Origin: Devosiaceae bacterium
GTDB taxonomy: Bacteria; Pseudomonadota; Alphaproteobacteria; Rhizobiales; Devosiaceae
Assembly (NCBI GenBank): GCA_021648375.1
Contig: JAKISW010000010.1
Coordinates: forward strand, 11,435-75,434
Direction: 5' to 3'
Length of the DNA: 64,000 nt
Shown here: positions 52,647 to 61,611 of the stretch, piece after piece
How the letters are laid out: the number at the start of each line of letters is the position of its first letter
How positions within the stretch are numbered: the first letter of the stretch is position 1
Made by a program: the position numbers and the translations under genes
Notes under the pieces: generated by a model
The model's input: the letters and a program-made list of their open reading frames with translations, nothing else
Databases searched by the model: none
Told to the model about the DNA's origin: nothing

Positions 52647-53954
52647 ATGGGAAACTCCAAACATCTCGGATTATTTTTACTGGCACCCGCCGGTATTTTC
52701 GTTATTTTGTTTTTTCTGGCGCCAGTCGTTCTGACCGGCGTATTCGGCTTTACAAATATGAGCACGGCAACCGGCATCACCGGCGGGTCCTATATGGTCT
52801 CGGAGAGCGCCATGCGCCCGCTCAGGAGCCGTTTTGGCGAGGACGCGCTTGCCGATCAGCTGAGCAAAAGAATTTATACGATTGATGAAGAGGGTCTGCA
52901 GGCCGCGGCTGAGGCCGGGGGCGATGCGGCGGCTCTCACTGAACTGCGATCCAATTTTTTTAATGAAAGTTTTGGTAACCGACGTGAGGTCGAAACCGCA
53001 ATCAAATCATTGAACGCCAGACCTTCGACAACGCGAGGCATCAAAATTATATCGGCACAGTTTGTAAAATCTGTGATCAATGTCCGCTTTGATACATTTG
53101 AAGAATTGCTGACATCAATAGCTGATTTCGGCATTGAATTAAGCGATGACCAGATCGAAGCACTTGCTGATGTAACCTATACCGGCTGGACCTTTACCCT
53201 GCAAAATTTCAAGACCATGGTCGAACTTCCCGATACCCGAAAAACTCTGATTAATACGTTATTCTATGTGTTCACCACACTGATCCTGTTCAACACCGGG
53301 TTTGCATTGGTACTATCGATTTCGACCCATTACATGCCCACTGGCCCGGCTGGATTTTTTCGTTCCATATGGTTGCTGCCAAGAGTCACCCCGCCGGTTC
53401 TCTATGTTCTTATGTGGAAATGGCTGGCCTGGGACACAGGGTTTTTATCGGTTATTTTAGAGCCGATGGGATTTGCGCCACGCAACTGGATGCTGGACAG
53501 CCCGACCAATGCCTGGGTATTTATTATTCTGATCAACGGCATTGTTGGAGCCTCGATGGGGATGTTGATTTTTTCCTCGGCAATCAAGGCCATTCCAGCG
53601 TCGTTGTTTCACGCCAGTGAGGTGGACGGGGCCACCCGTCGCCAACAGATATGGCACATTATTCTGCCGCAACTGCGCTGGCCCATCCTGTTTATCACCA
53701 TCTACCAGACCCTCTCACTGCTGACCTCGTTTGAATATATCCTTCTGGCCACCGATGGCGGTCCGGGCGGAGCAACAGAAGTGTGGGCGCTGTCAACCTA
53801 TCTCAAGGCCCTACAGAACTATGGTGGCGCATTGCAATATGGTTATGGCGCTGCTCTTTCTCTTGTTCTGGTGGTGATCGGCATTTCTGTTTCTTTAATT
53901 TACCTCAAGCTGTTTGATTTCAAAAATCTAACCGCACCACCAAAAATCGAGTAG
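52647..53954 (+). CDS. Carbohydrate ABC transporter permease (MalF/UgpA type) with periplasmic insert
   Basis: Permease of 435 aa. The first helix (about 8-30) is followed by roughly 150 polar residues (35-185) rich in Ala, Glu and Arg, then five helices with the EAA loop EVDGATRRQQIWHIILPQLR. The long segment between TM1 and TM2 recalls the MalF periplasmic domain that contacts the binding protein, though the sequence looks unrelated. It pairs with the following permease. Confidence 0.9.
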   Translation: MGNSKHLGLFLLAPAGIFVILFFLAPVVLTGVFGFTNMSTATGITGGSYMVSESAMRPLRSRFGEDALADQLSKRIYTIDEEGLQAAAEAGGDAAALTELRSNFFNESFGNRREVETAIKSLNARPSTTRGIKIISAQFVKSVINVRFDTFEELLTSIADFGIELSDDQIEALADVTYTGWTFTLQNFKTMVELPDTRKTLINTLFYVFTTLILFNTGFALVLSISTHYMPTGPAGFFRSIWLLPRVTPPVLYVLMWKWLAWDTGFLSVILEPMGFAPRNWMLDSPTNAWVFIILINGIVGASMGMLIFSSAIKAIPASLFHASEVDGATRRQQIWHIILPQLRWPILFITIYQTLSLLTSFEYILLATDGGPGGATEVWALSTYLKALQNYGGALQYGYGAALSLVLVVIGISVSLIYLKLFDFKNLTAPPKIE

Positions 53955-53969
53955 CAGGAGAAATTTGCA

Positions 53970-54794
53970 ATGAGTGGAAATTACCGCACTTGGCCGACAC
54001 TGGTATTTCTGAGCGTGCTAACCGCTCCGCTGATCCTGATGTATTCCTACCTGTTTGTGGATACCATCACCAATACACCACCAGGTTCAGTGATCCCCAA
54101 CGAGTTTACGCTTGAGCATTGGCGTTTTCTGACTGAAACTATCCCGGGTCGACCCTCAATCTGGCTGGCGACCTGGAATACCTTTGTCTTTGCCACTGTA
54201 ACAATGGTGATCGTGCTGATGGTGTCTTCATCAGCAGGCTACGCTCTGTCACGTCTGCAACTGCCGGCACGTTCTTTCTTTTTGGGCGGCATCATGGTGT
54301 TACACGCCTTTCCAACTGTGACCTTGCTTATCGCAATTTTTTTAATCCTTCAGATGTTGGGGCTTTATAATTCTTTGGCCGGGGTCATTCTGGTAAAAAC
54401 GGCGCTGGAGCTTCCGTTTGGCATATGGATCATGAAGGGCTTTTACGACACTGTGCCCTGGGAAATTGAGATGGCTGGCATTCAGGATGGTGCCACTCGG
54501 TTTCAGGTTTGGACCAAGCTGGTGTTGCCGCAGGTCAAACCTGCAATTCTGGCGTTGGGGATTTTCTCTTTTCTTTCTGGTTGGTCCGAATTTATTCTGC
54601 CGCTGGTGCTGGCACCCGACAACAATGTGCAGGTATTGTCGGTCTATTTGGCAGCATTGATTGCTGATGATCAAAATTTCGACATGGCATTATTCAAATC
54701 CGTTGGCGTATTTTACGTCATACCGGTTATTGTCCTGTTTGTGTTTTTCCAGAATCGACTGATGAATATTTATAGCGGGGGAACCAAGGGCTGA
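53970..54794 (+). CDS. Carbohydrate ABC transporter permease (MalG/UgpE type)
   Basis: Second permease, 274 aa, six helices. The EAA motif is EIEMAGIQDGATRFQVWTKL. An AGGAG ribosome site lies before the ATG, and the stop overlaps the ATPase start by 1 bp. Works with the preceding permease as the channel heterodimer. Confidence 0.92.
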   Translation: MSGNYRTWPTLVFLSVLTAPLILMYSYLFVDTITNTPPGSVIPNEFTLEHWRFLTETIPGRPSIWLATWNTFVFATVTMVIVLMVSSSAGYALSRLQLPARSFFLGGIMVLHAFPTVTLLIAIFLILQMLGLYNSLAGVILVKTALELPFGIWIMKGFYDTVPWEIEMAGIQDGATRFQVWTKLVLPQVKPAILALGIFSFLSGWSEFILPLVLAPDNNVQVLSVYLAALIADDQNFDMALFKSVGVFYVIPVIVLFVFFQNRLMNIYSGGTKG

Positions 54795-55852
54795 TGCGTA
54801 TTTTACTGGACAAGTTCACGAAAAAATTTGGCAATTTGACGGTTATCGACGAGATGGACCTGGAAATCCACGACGGCGAGATGATTGCTTTGCTTGGCGG
54901 TTCGGGTTGTGGAAAATCCACTACCCTGTTCGCCATCTGTGGCATTCACAAAGTCAATGGCGGGCGCATTCTGTTTGGCGACAAGGATGTTACCAATGTC
55001 ACCTCACAAGAACGCAATGTTGGCGTGGTTTTTCAATCGTTTGCGCTTTATCCGCATATGAGCGTTGAACAGAATATCGGCTTCCCGCTAAAGCTGCGAA
55101 AGGAAAGCCAGAGCGAAATTAAGCGCAAGGTCGATGAAATTGCCGAAATGGTACATATCGAGAATTTGCTGCAACGCCGTCCGGGCGAGTTGTCGGGTGG
55201 TCAGCAACAGCGAGTTGCGCTGGCGCGCGCCCTCATCCGCCGTCCCGATGTTTTGCTGCTGGATGAACCGCTTGCCAATCTGGATGCAACCCTGCGCCTT
55301 GAAATGCGCTCTGAAATTCGCCGTATTCAACGCGAAACCGGCATCACCGCGGTTCTTGTCACTCATGATCAAACTGAGGCGATGAGCATGTGTGACCGTA
55401 TAGCTATCATGGATGCAGGCAAAATCGTTCAGATCACCGAACCCAAGGATATGTATGACAATCCTGTATCAGATTTTGTTGCTGGATTCCTGGGCAGCCC
55501 GCCGATAGCGTTTTTGAGTGGGCAGATTAAAGATGGTAACTTTATTGAGCCGAGTACAAAGACCAAAATACCATTGAGTGGAAATATCACCAAAAACCAC
55601 AATGGGCGCAATGTGCGCATTGGTGTCCGTCCCGAATTTTTCCAGCCGGGCAGCGGCATCACCATTGGCGGCAAAGTGACGTTTATTGAATCCCAGGGCC
55701 GCGAGACACTGTTCAATGTCACTTTGTCCAACGGAACTATTTTGAGATCTATTCAGGGCAAAAGATCAGAATCTAAAATCGGTGACCAGGTTGAATGGGG
55801 AATTGATGCGCAAAAAATTCTGGTGTTTGACGAAGATGGTGCAAGGCTGTGA
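54794..55852 (+). CDS. ABC transporter ATP-binding protein (UgpC/MalK type)
   Basis: ATPase subunit of 352 aa. Walker A GGSGCGKSTT, signature LSGGQQQRVALARAL and Walker B VLLLDEPLANLDA are followed by the C-terminal OB-fold regulatory domain typical of MalK/UgpC (about 240-350). It overlaps the phosphodiesterase gene by 4 bp. Confidence 0.94.
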   Translation: MRILLDKFTKKFGNLTVIDEMDLEIHDGEMIALLGGSGCGKSTTLFAICGIHKVNGGRILFGDKDVTNVTSQERNVGVVFQSFALYPHMSVEQNIGFPLKLRKESQSEIKRKVDEIAEMVHIENLLQRRPGELSGGQQQRVALARALIRRPDVLLLDEPLANLDATLRLEMRSEIRRIQRETGITAVLVTHDQTEAMSMCDRIAIMDAGKIVQITEPKDMYDNPVSDFVAGFLGSPPIAFLSGQIKDGNFIEPSTKTKIPLSGNITKNHNGRNVRIGVRPEFFQPGSGITIGGKVTFIESQGRETLFNVTLSNGTILRSIQGKRSESKIGDQVEWGIDAQKILVFDEDGARL

Positions 55853-57285
55853 GCCTAGACTGGCTTTCCCCAAAGCGACCCCTTTCAATCGCTCATGGGG
55901 GCGCCAGCGCCTATGCCCGCGCCAATACACTTGCGGCATTTGAGGTTGCACACCAGCTTGGCGCGGATTTTTGGGAAGTTGACCTGCATCTGAGCGCCGA
56001 TGGTAAGATCGTGGTTTTTCACGATGATTGTTTTGAGGACGGCCGTGCCCTGGCCGACTTAACCTATGAGCAGATACGCGCCGATGCGGACCCGGATGTG
56101 GCACCTCTATTTTCTGAAGTCATCAAAATAGCGCTGCAAAGGGACGTCGGGATTTACGCCGATATAAAGGCACATGCCGCTGCCATTCCAGCCGCCGATA
56201 TGTTGTTAAGCCATGGCGTGAAACGCGCTATTCTTGGAGGCTTTGACCGTGAGATTGTACGCACGCTCAAATCCCACGGCACCCCCTACCCTGTCTCGGC
56301 GCTGGTGCCGCCACATGCCGACCCATTCACCCATGCCAAAGGTGCAGATATTATACATCTATGCTGGGAAAACTTACCCCGACCGCAGGATTTGCTGGAT
56401 AGTGAGTTTTTTGACCGTTGCGCTGAAACCGGACAAAAAGTTGCGCTGTGGCATGAAGAAGACCCCACCAGAATGGCCGAGATGCGCACCAAGCCAGTGC
56501 TGGGTATTTGCTCAGACCTGCCCCAGATGATCAACCCGTTTACTGGCGCATCCGACTGGCCGGTGCAGGTGGTCTGCCATCGTGGTGCCAATGTAATCGC
56601 CCCGGAAAACACCCTCGCCGCCGCCCGCGCCGCCTTTGCCGCGGGTTTTAGCCATGTGGAAATTGATGTGCATGTCACGTCGGATGGTGAGCTGGTGGTA
56701 TTTCATGACCCCCAACTGGAGCGCGTAACAAACGGTGTCGGCCCTATACTCGATCATAGTCTTGCCGAACTGCGCGCACTGGATGCCGGAAGCTGGTTCT
56801 CAAAACATTTTGCGGGTGAGAAAATTCCAACGCTTACCGAAATACTGGAGCTGGCGAATCTATTCGATGGCAAGCTCTACATCGAGTTCAAAAGTGCCTC
56901 CCCATTGCCGGTCTGGCAGGCGGTGCTGGCCCATGGCCTTGAAAAAAGATGCTTCTTCTGGTCGTTTGACGACCAAAAACTACAAGATTTGCGCGCCATC
57001 GCACCTGAAGCCAACATCATGATGCGTAGACAGGATTTTCCCACATTACAAGCAACACTGAATAATCTTGCACCGGCATTGATAGAATATACGATCTACG
57101 AAGACTGGTCAGAATTTGAGCAGCTGCAAGCGCTCAATATCCCGATCATGATTGCTTATAACGGCGACGATCCCGACGTGATGGAGCGCATAATTAAAGC
57201 CCGCCCCGAGATGGTAAATATTAATCAGCCTTTCATGTTTGCAAAAATGTGCTCGAATACCCGCTGCACAGAGGCACCCGGATGA
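55849..57285 (+). CDS. Tandem-domain glycerophosphodiester phosphodiesterase
   Basis: Cytosolic protein of 478 aa made of two GDPD barrels. The C-terminal one (about 238-470) has an intact active site: HRG (His244, Arg245), PENT (Glu253), EIDVH (Glu271, Asp273) and FHD (His286). The N-terminal one (about 8-230) keeps His16, Glu43, Asp45 and His58, but has AHGG for AHRG and RANT for PENT. It probably lost or altered activity. Active GDPDs release an alcohol and sn-glycerol-3-phosphate. Coupled to the importer ATPase and to lacI by 4-bp overlaps. No signal peptide is visible. Confidence 0.9.
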   Translation: MSLDWLSPKRPLSIAHGGASAYARANTLAAFEVAHQLGADFWEVDLHLSADGKIVVFHDDCFEDGRALADLTYEQIRADADPDVAPLFSEVIKIALQRDVGIYADIKAHAAAIPAADMLLSHGVKRAILGGFDREIVRTLKSHGTPYPVSALVPPHADPFTHAKGADIIHLCWENLPRPQDLLDSEFFDRCAETGQKVALWHEEDPTRMAEMRTKPVLGICSDLPQMINPFTGASDWPVQVVCHRGANVIAPENTLAAARAAFAAGFSHVEIDVHVTSDGELVVFHDPQLERVTNGVGPILDHSLAELRALDAGSWFSKHFAGEKIPTLTEILELANLFDGKLYIEFKSASPLPVWQAVLAHGLEKRCFFWSFDDQKLQDLRAIAPEANIMMRRQDFPTLQATLNNLAPALIEYTIYEDWSEFEQLQALNIPIMIAYNGDDPDVMERIIKARPEMVNINQPFMFAKMCSNTRCTEAPG

Positions 57286-58307
57286 AAGAAAACCTGACGG
57301 AAAAACGGGTAACATCTTTTGACGTGGCACGTCACGCCGGCGTTTCGCGCTCTGTAGTTTCGCGCGCCTTCACCAAGGGAGCCATAATATCTGACACAGC
57401 ACGCGCCAAGGTATTGCAATCGGCAGATGAACTTGGCTACCAGGTGAATTATCTGGCGCGTGGCCTGCAAACCAAACATTCAAACCTTGTTGGCATAGTT
57501 GCCTCGGCGCTGGATACGCCCTATCGGGCGCGTCAGGTCAGAATTGCTGCGCAGGAATGCATAAAGCGCGGATTCAGACCGATATTACTGACTGCAGAAT
57601 CTGCTGTCGAAAGCGAAAAACTCACTTCGCTCCTGTTCAACTACAACGTTGCCGGTGTGATCATCACCTCCGCCGAGCCATCATCAAAAATCATCACCGA
57701 ATGCAATCGCCTCTCGATCCCGATCGTGATGGTTAACCGTGGCTCTGACATTAGCGGAGCCGATTGTGTGCAGATGGACATTGATCAAGCCGGTGCTCTT
57801 GCATACCAGATGTTAAACGAGGCAGGTGCACACCGTTTGGCGGTGTTGATGCCTCGCGTCGAGTCATATTCGGTTAGCGGTCGTGCCAGAGCATTCGTGG
57901 ATATCTGCAAAAAGCATAAAACCCCGGCGCTGGTTTTTACCTCCTCAGACCAAAGCTATACCGCCGGGCTGGATGCAGCACAAGAAATTGGGCCAAGCAT
58001 CGACACACTGGATGGAATTTTTTGTGCCACCGACCTGCTGGCGCTCGGGCTGTTGGATGGGCTGCGCCATAATTGGAATATCAAGGTGCCAGAAAACCTG
58101 AGCGTTGTCGGTTGCGATGATATTGAACAGGCGTCCTGGTGCAGCTATCAGCTGTCAACCATTCACCAGGATGCGGACGAACAGGCCATTGCAGCGGTAA
58201 ATATCATGCTGAAACGCATTGAAGACCCCACCATGGCAACCCAGACCTACATTCAAAACCTCACGCCTCTACATCGGGGCACAACCAAACGGCCAATCCG
58301 CAAATGA
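57282..58307 (+). CDS. LacI family transcriptional regulator
   Basis: From ATG 57282 (overlapping the previous stop) it is 341 aa. N-terminal HTH TSFDVARHAGVSRSVVSRAF with hinge YLARGLQTK, then a periplasmic-binding-like effector domain beginning NLVGIVASALDTPYRARQ. It is part of the transport operon and most likely represses it through the two mirror-image sites upstream of the binding-protein gene; the inducer is unknown. Confidence 0.92.
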   Translation: MKENLTEKRVTSFDVARHAGVSRSVVSRAFTKGAIISDTARAKVLQSADELGYQVNYLARGLQTKHSNLVGIVASALDTPYRARQVRIAAQECIKRGFRPILLTAESAVESEKLTSLLFNYNVAGVIITSAEPSSKIITECNRLSIPIVMVNRGSDISGADCVQMDIDQAGALAYQMLNEAGAHRLAVLMPRVESYSVSGRARAFVDICKKHKTPALVFTSSDQSYTAGLDAAQEIGPSIDTLDGIFCATDLLALGLLDGLRHNWNIKVPENLSVVGCDDIEQASWCSYQLSTIHQDADEQAIAAVNIMLKRIEDPTMATQTYIQNLTPLHRGTTKRPIRK

Positions 58308-59083
58308 ATTCAGAGATTTCCAGACTGGAATTTGCCAAATCGCTCGCACTTGAGGCCGGCAAACTTGCACAGGATATGCGCACAAAAGCTTCCAATGGTT
58401 TTATAAAATCCAAAGGGTTGCAGGATTTTGTGACCGAGGCTGACCGGGAAGTCGAGCGTCTCATCAAAACCCGGATCGCGGCTCAATACCCTGATGATGC
58501 GTTCCTGGGTGAAGAGGGCGGCAGCCAGGGCGACAGCACCTCGCTTTGGGTGGTTGACCCGATCGATGGCACCGCGAATTATATGCGTAACCTGCCGGAC
58601 TGGGCGATATCCATTGCTTTTTGCCAGAGCAATGTCATTCAAATCGGCGTAATATACGCGCCCGACATGGGCAACCTTGCCTGGGCAAAACTGGGCGATG
58701 GCGCGTATGTCGACGACAAACCGATCCACGTTTCCGACTGCTCAGACCCGGCCATGGCGCTTATTATGATGGGTCGATCGTCGCGCCGCCCGGTTAAAAA
58801 CTACCTTAATATGGTCGCCGCCATATTTGACGCCGGCATGGAATATCGCCGCAATGGCGCTGCCACCATCGGCCTGCTCGCGGTCGCTCTTGGCCGCGCT
58901 GAAAGCTACTACGAAGCGCATGTCAATGCCTGGGATGCATTCGCCGGTATGCTGCTGGTTACTGAGGCTGGTGGCACCAGCAACCATGATGGAAACACTG
59001 CCTTTATTCAAGATGGCAGCAAAATACTGGTCGGCAACGGACACATCGATGCGCGGCTGCAAGCCATCATCGACCTCTCCTAG
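58304..59083 (+). CDS. Inositol monophosphatase family protein
   Basis: Mg-dependent phosphatase of the IMPase/FIG superfamily, 259 aa. Metal-site motifs are FLGEEGG, WVVDPIDGTANY and the late VNAWDAFAGM. It could act on inositol phosphate, another sugar phosphate or 3'-phosphoadenosine phosphate. With a phosphodiesterase and importer in the same operon, removing phosphate from an imported product is a reasonable inference. Overlaps lacI by 4 bp. Confidence 0.9.
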   Translation: MNSEISRLEFAKSLALEAGKLAQDMRTKASNGFIKSKGLQDFVTEADREVERLIKTRIAAQYPDDAFLGEEGGSQGDSTSLWVVDPIDGTANYMRNLPDWAISIAFCQSNVIQIGVIYAPDMGNLAWAKLGDGAYVDDKPIHVSDCSDPAMALIMMGRSSRRPVKNYLNMVAAIFDAGMEYRRNGAATIGLLAVALGRAESYYEAHVNAWDAFAGMLLVTEAGGTSNHDGNTAFIQDGSKILVGNGHIDARLQAIIDLS

Positions 59084-59150
59084 ATTTTTGGGACGCTGCG
59101 AAGATCGTCCGTCTATAATAATTACAATCTTATTCAGATTATAAAATTAT

Positions 59151-59182
59151 TGGCTGGGGAACTTTTTGGCTGGGGAACCTGG
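59151..59182 (-). repeat. 16-bp tandem duplication of the tRNA-Gln 3' end
   Basis: tggctggggaac occurs at 59151-59162 and again at 59167-59178, a period of 16. The second copy is the 3' terminal part (acceptor strand plus CCA) of the tRNA. The extra copy lies immediately beyond the gene end. Confidence 0.75.
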
Positions 59183-59240
59183 ATTCGAACCAGGACTAAC
59201 GGAGTCAGAGTCCGTGGGTCTACCGTTAACCTATTCCCCA
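59167..59240 (-). tRNA. tRNA-Gln (anticodon CTG), CCA encoded
   Basis: On the minus strand a 74-nt cloverleaf folds with acceptor pairs TGGGGAA/TTCCCCA, discriminator G and encoded CCA. The anticodon stem ACGGA/TCCGT has loop CTCTGAC (anticodon CTG, reading CAG). The T-arm is CCTGG-TTCGAAT-CCAGG. It lies in the gap between the phosphatase and ppx genes. Confidence 0.95.
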
Positions 59241-59243
59241 TTG

Positions 59244-59293
59244 AAAAAACTGCAAGTTTGTCAAAAAACTGCAAATTTGTCAAAAATTGCAGG
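59244..59293. repeat. 19-bp tandem repeats upstream of tRNA-Gln
   Basis: Units aaaaaactgcaagtttgtc (59244-59262) and aaaaaactgcaaatttgtc (59263-59281) differ at one base, and a shortened third follows. On the tRNA strand each unit gives a TTGACA-like motif, so they may supply duplicated -35 elements. The rest of the gap to 59536 shows no gene. Confidence 0.6.
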
Positions 59294-59536
59294 TGAAAAA
59301 TTGATAACCTGCATCGTCGCAGTTGTTAGCGCCAGAAAATAGATTTTGCAAGTCTGAATAATTATTCCACGGCCAAATGCCAGTGGAATAATTGCTTTGC
59401 GCCAGAGCCAAATTTATCCTATTGTTTTTTCAACAATCTATTGCGCTGTTCTGGGCGCTATTTGCCGTAGTCGTGGCTGTGTTTGCTTTGGCTTGATAAT
59501 TGGCAATTAGAGACCGGACAGCCGAAGCGAGGTATA

Positions 59537-60775
59537 GTGACCGATAAAACTCGGTCCGCCAGTGCACAAGTGCAGGCTGTAAAGCGCATGGTGCAAAACG
59601 AGCAGCTAGGCGCAAATGCGCCTGCTGTTGGGCCAGATGCCGCCAGAGTTGAAACTGCCCCTAGGACAAATGGGGAAAAAGGCAGGGCTTCAGCTGGGCA
59701 GCAACCGGCAAAATGGCGGGCAAATAAACCAAGAAAGTCGCCATCAAACCGGCGAAAAGCTCCCCTTTACGCGGCGCTTGACCTTGGCACAAACAATTGC
59801 CGCCTGCTGATTGTAAAACGCGAAATGAGCGGATTTAGAGTTATTGACGGTTTTACCCGCATAGTGCGCCTTGGCGAAGGCTTGTCCAAAACCGGATTAC
59901 TCAACAAGCAAGCCATGGAGCGCACCTATGACGCTTTAGCGCTTTGTGCATCAAAACTAACCTACCACGCGCCAAAAAAATACCGTCTGATAGCAACTCA
60001 GGCCTGCCGTGAGGCGGACAATGCTGGAGATTTTCTTGATCGCGTCAAGAACGGCATCGGCATAGATGTGGAAATAATAGACCAGAAAACCGAAGCCCGA
60101 CTCGCGGTTACCGGATGTTCTGATCTGGTGGACAAATCAGCCATGGGCGCTTTATTATTTGACATTGGAGGCGGCTCTTCAGAACTTGCCTGGCTCGACT
60201 TCAGGGGCGGCAGACCAAAACAAAATTCAAAACTGGCAACCGCCATTCGCTCATGGCAATCATTGCCATTTGGAGTTGTCACCATTGCTGAAAAATTTGG
60301 CGGAGAAGATGTTTCGTTAGAAAAGTTTGAAGAAATGGTGGCATATGTGGCCAGGCAATTGCGCCATTTCAAGGGAAGTCACAAGCTCAAGCAAATGATA
60401 AAGGATCACCCGGTTCACCTTATTGGAACCTCTGGCACCGTTACCACCCTTGCCGGCTTGCATCTTGGGCTTGATAAATACGAGCGATCAAAGGTTGATG
60501 GGTTGTGGATGAGTTCGGAGCAGTTGACCGACACGATGCGGGTTTTGCAGGCCATGCCCTATGATCGACGAATGGCCAATCCATGTATCGGAAAAGACCG
60601 GGCCGGGCTGATCATTCCCGGTTGTGCAATTTTTGAGGCCATAAGACGAGAATGGCCAACAAAAAGGGTGCGCATTGCCGACAGGGGATTGCGCGAGGGA
60701 ATATTAATCTCTTTGATTGAAGCCGACAGGGCAAAAGCGACCCGTATGCGCTATAAACAAAAAAGGCAAAATTAA
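59537..60775 (+). CDS. Ppx/GppA family exopolyphosphatase/guanosine pentaphosphatase
   Basis: Sugar-kinase/actin-fold phosphatase that acts on polyphosphate or pppGpp. DLGTNNCRLLIV is the phosphate-1 loop, and FDIGGGSSEL and LIGTSGTVTTL are later nucleotide-fold motifs. GTG at 59537 with GAGG upstream gives 412 aa; a TTG at 59483 is less likely. The first 70 residues are basic and disordered-looking (KSPSNRRKAP). Pairing with rlmE is usual in rhizobial genomes; the stop overlaps the rlmE start. Confidence 0.92.
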   Translation: MTDKTRSASAQVQAVKRMVQNEQLGANAPAVGPDAARVETAPRTNGEKGRASAGQQPAKWRANKPRKSPSNRRKAPLYAALDLGTNNCRLLIVKREMSGFRVIDGFTRIVRLGEGLSKTGLLNKQAMERTYDALALCASKLTYHAPKKYRLIATQACREADNAGDFLDRVKNGIGIDVEIIDQKTEARLAVTGCSDLVDKSAMGALLFDIGGGSSELAWLDFRGGRPKQNSKLATAIRSWQSLPFGVVTIAEKFGGEDVSLEKFEEMVAYVARQLRHFKGSHKLKQMIKDHPVHLIGTSGTVTTLAGLHLGLDKYERSKVDGLWMSSEQLTDTMRVLQAMPYDRRMANPCIGKDRAGLIIPGCAIFEAIRREWPTKRVRIADRGLREGILISLIEADRAKATRMRYKQKRQN

Positions 60776-61479
60776 TGACCAAGCCGCCAAAACCCTCAGC
60801 ACCAAAAGCCAACGCCTCGCGCCAGTTAAAAACCCGGGTAAAAACCGCCAAAAGACGAACAAACAGTTCTACCCGCTGGCTGCAACGTCAATTAAATGAC
60901 CCCTATGTGACACGAGCACGCGAAGAGGGGTATAAATCCCGGGCGGCGTTCAAGCTCATTGAACTCAACGACAAACACAATTTTCTCAAGCCCGGCATGC
61001 GAGTGGTTGATCTGGGATGCGCGCCGGGGGGCTGGTTGCAGGTGGCTGTGCCATTGATAAAGTCAACCGCCGATAACCCCACTATTGTGGGCATTGATTA
61101 TCTGGAAATGGAGCCGGTGACCGGTGCTGTTATTCTGCAAAAAGATTTTAACGACGATGATGCCCCCGCTGTGTTGCTAAAGGCGCTGAACGGCAAAAAA
61201 GCAAATTTGGTCATGTCCGACATGGCAGCCCCCACAACGGGTCATAAACCAACCGATCATATTCGCATTATCGCGCTGGTGGAGCTGGCGGCAGATTTTG
61301 CCACAGACATTCTGGCCCCTGGGGGTGTATTTATTGCAAAAGTTTTTCAGGGCGGCACCGAACATACATTGCTCACCTCCCTAAAGCAAAAATTCACCAA
61401 GACATTTCATGCAAAGCCCCCGGCCAGCCGCAAGGATTCAGCGGAAACTTATCTTATTGCCAAGGGATTTAAGGGGTAA
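60775..61479 (+). CDS. rlmE: 23S rRNA (uridine-2552 2'-O) methyltransferase RlmE (FtsJ/RrmJ)
   Basis: SAM-dependent methyltransferase that modifies U2552 in the ribosomal A-loop. The SAM site is VVDLGCAPGGWLQV. The catalytic K-D-K-E set is visible as Lys in YKSRAAFKL, Asp in MSDMAAPTTG, Lys in FIAKVFQGG and the late Glu in SAETYLIAKGFKG. Length 234 aa with a basic N-terminal tail. Its last 78 bases are duplicated exactly 1.43 kb downstream. Confidence 0.95.
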   Translation: MTKPPKPSAPKANASRQLKTRVKTAKRRTNSSTRWLQRQLNDPYVTRAREEGYKSRAAFKLIELNDKHNFLKPGMRVVDLGCAPGGWLQVAVPLIKSTADNPTIVGIDYLEMEPVTGAVILQKDFNDDDAPAVLLKALNGKKANLVMSDMAAPTTGHKPTDHIRIIALVELAADFATDILAPGGVFIAKVFQGGTEHTLLTSLKQKFTKTFHAKPPASRKDSAETYLIAKGFKG

Positions 61480-61480
61480 A
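61402..61480 (+). repeat. 79-bp perfect direct repeat, copy 1 (rlmE 3' end)
   Basis: Covers the last 26 codons of rlmE including the TAA and one more base. Identical over 79 bp to 62828-62906. The two copies bound an apparent insertion of 1,347 bp carrying lysE and an ATPase gene. Confidence 0.95.
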
Positions 61481-61611
61481 TCACCGATGCTGAATCTACA
61501 TTGGGAATAATTCTAATCGATCAGATTTTTGTTGGGCGCGATAGCTTTAGGCCCTTATCTACAAAATCTTTCCACTTCCCCATCTCAAGAAAACATCGTA
61601 ATACTTGTTCC

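Noticed and set aside
59244..59293. Possible CRISPR-like repeats near tRNA-Gln
   Set aside because: Units are directly adjacent 19-bp copies with no spacers, only two and a half copies, and no cas genes in the window.
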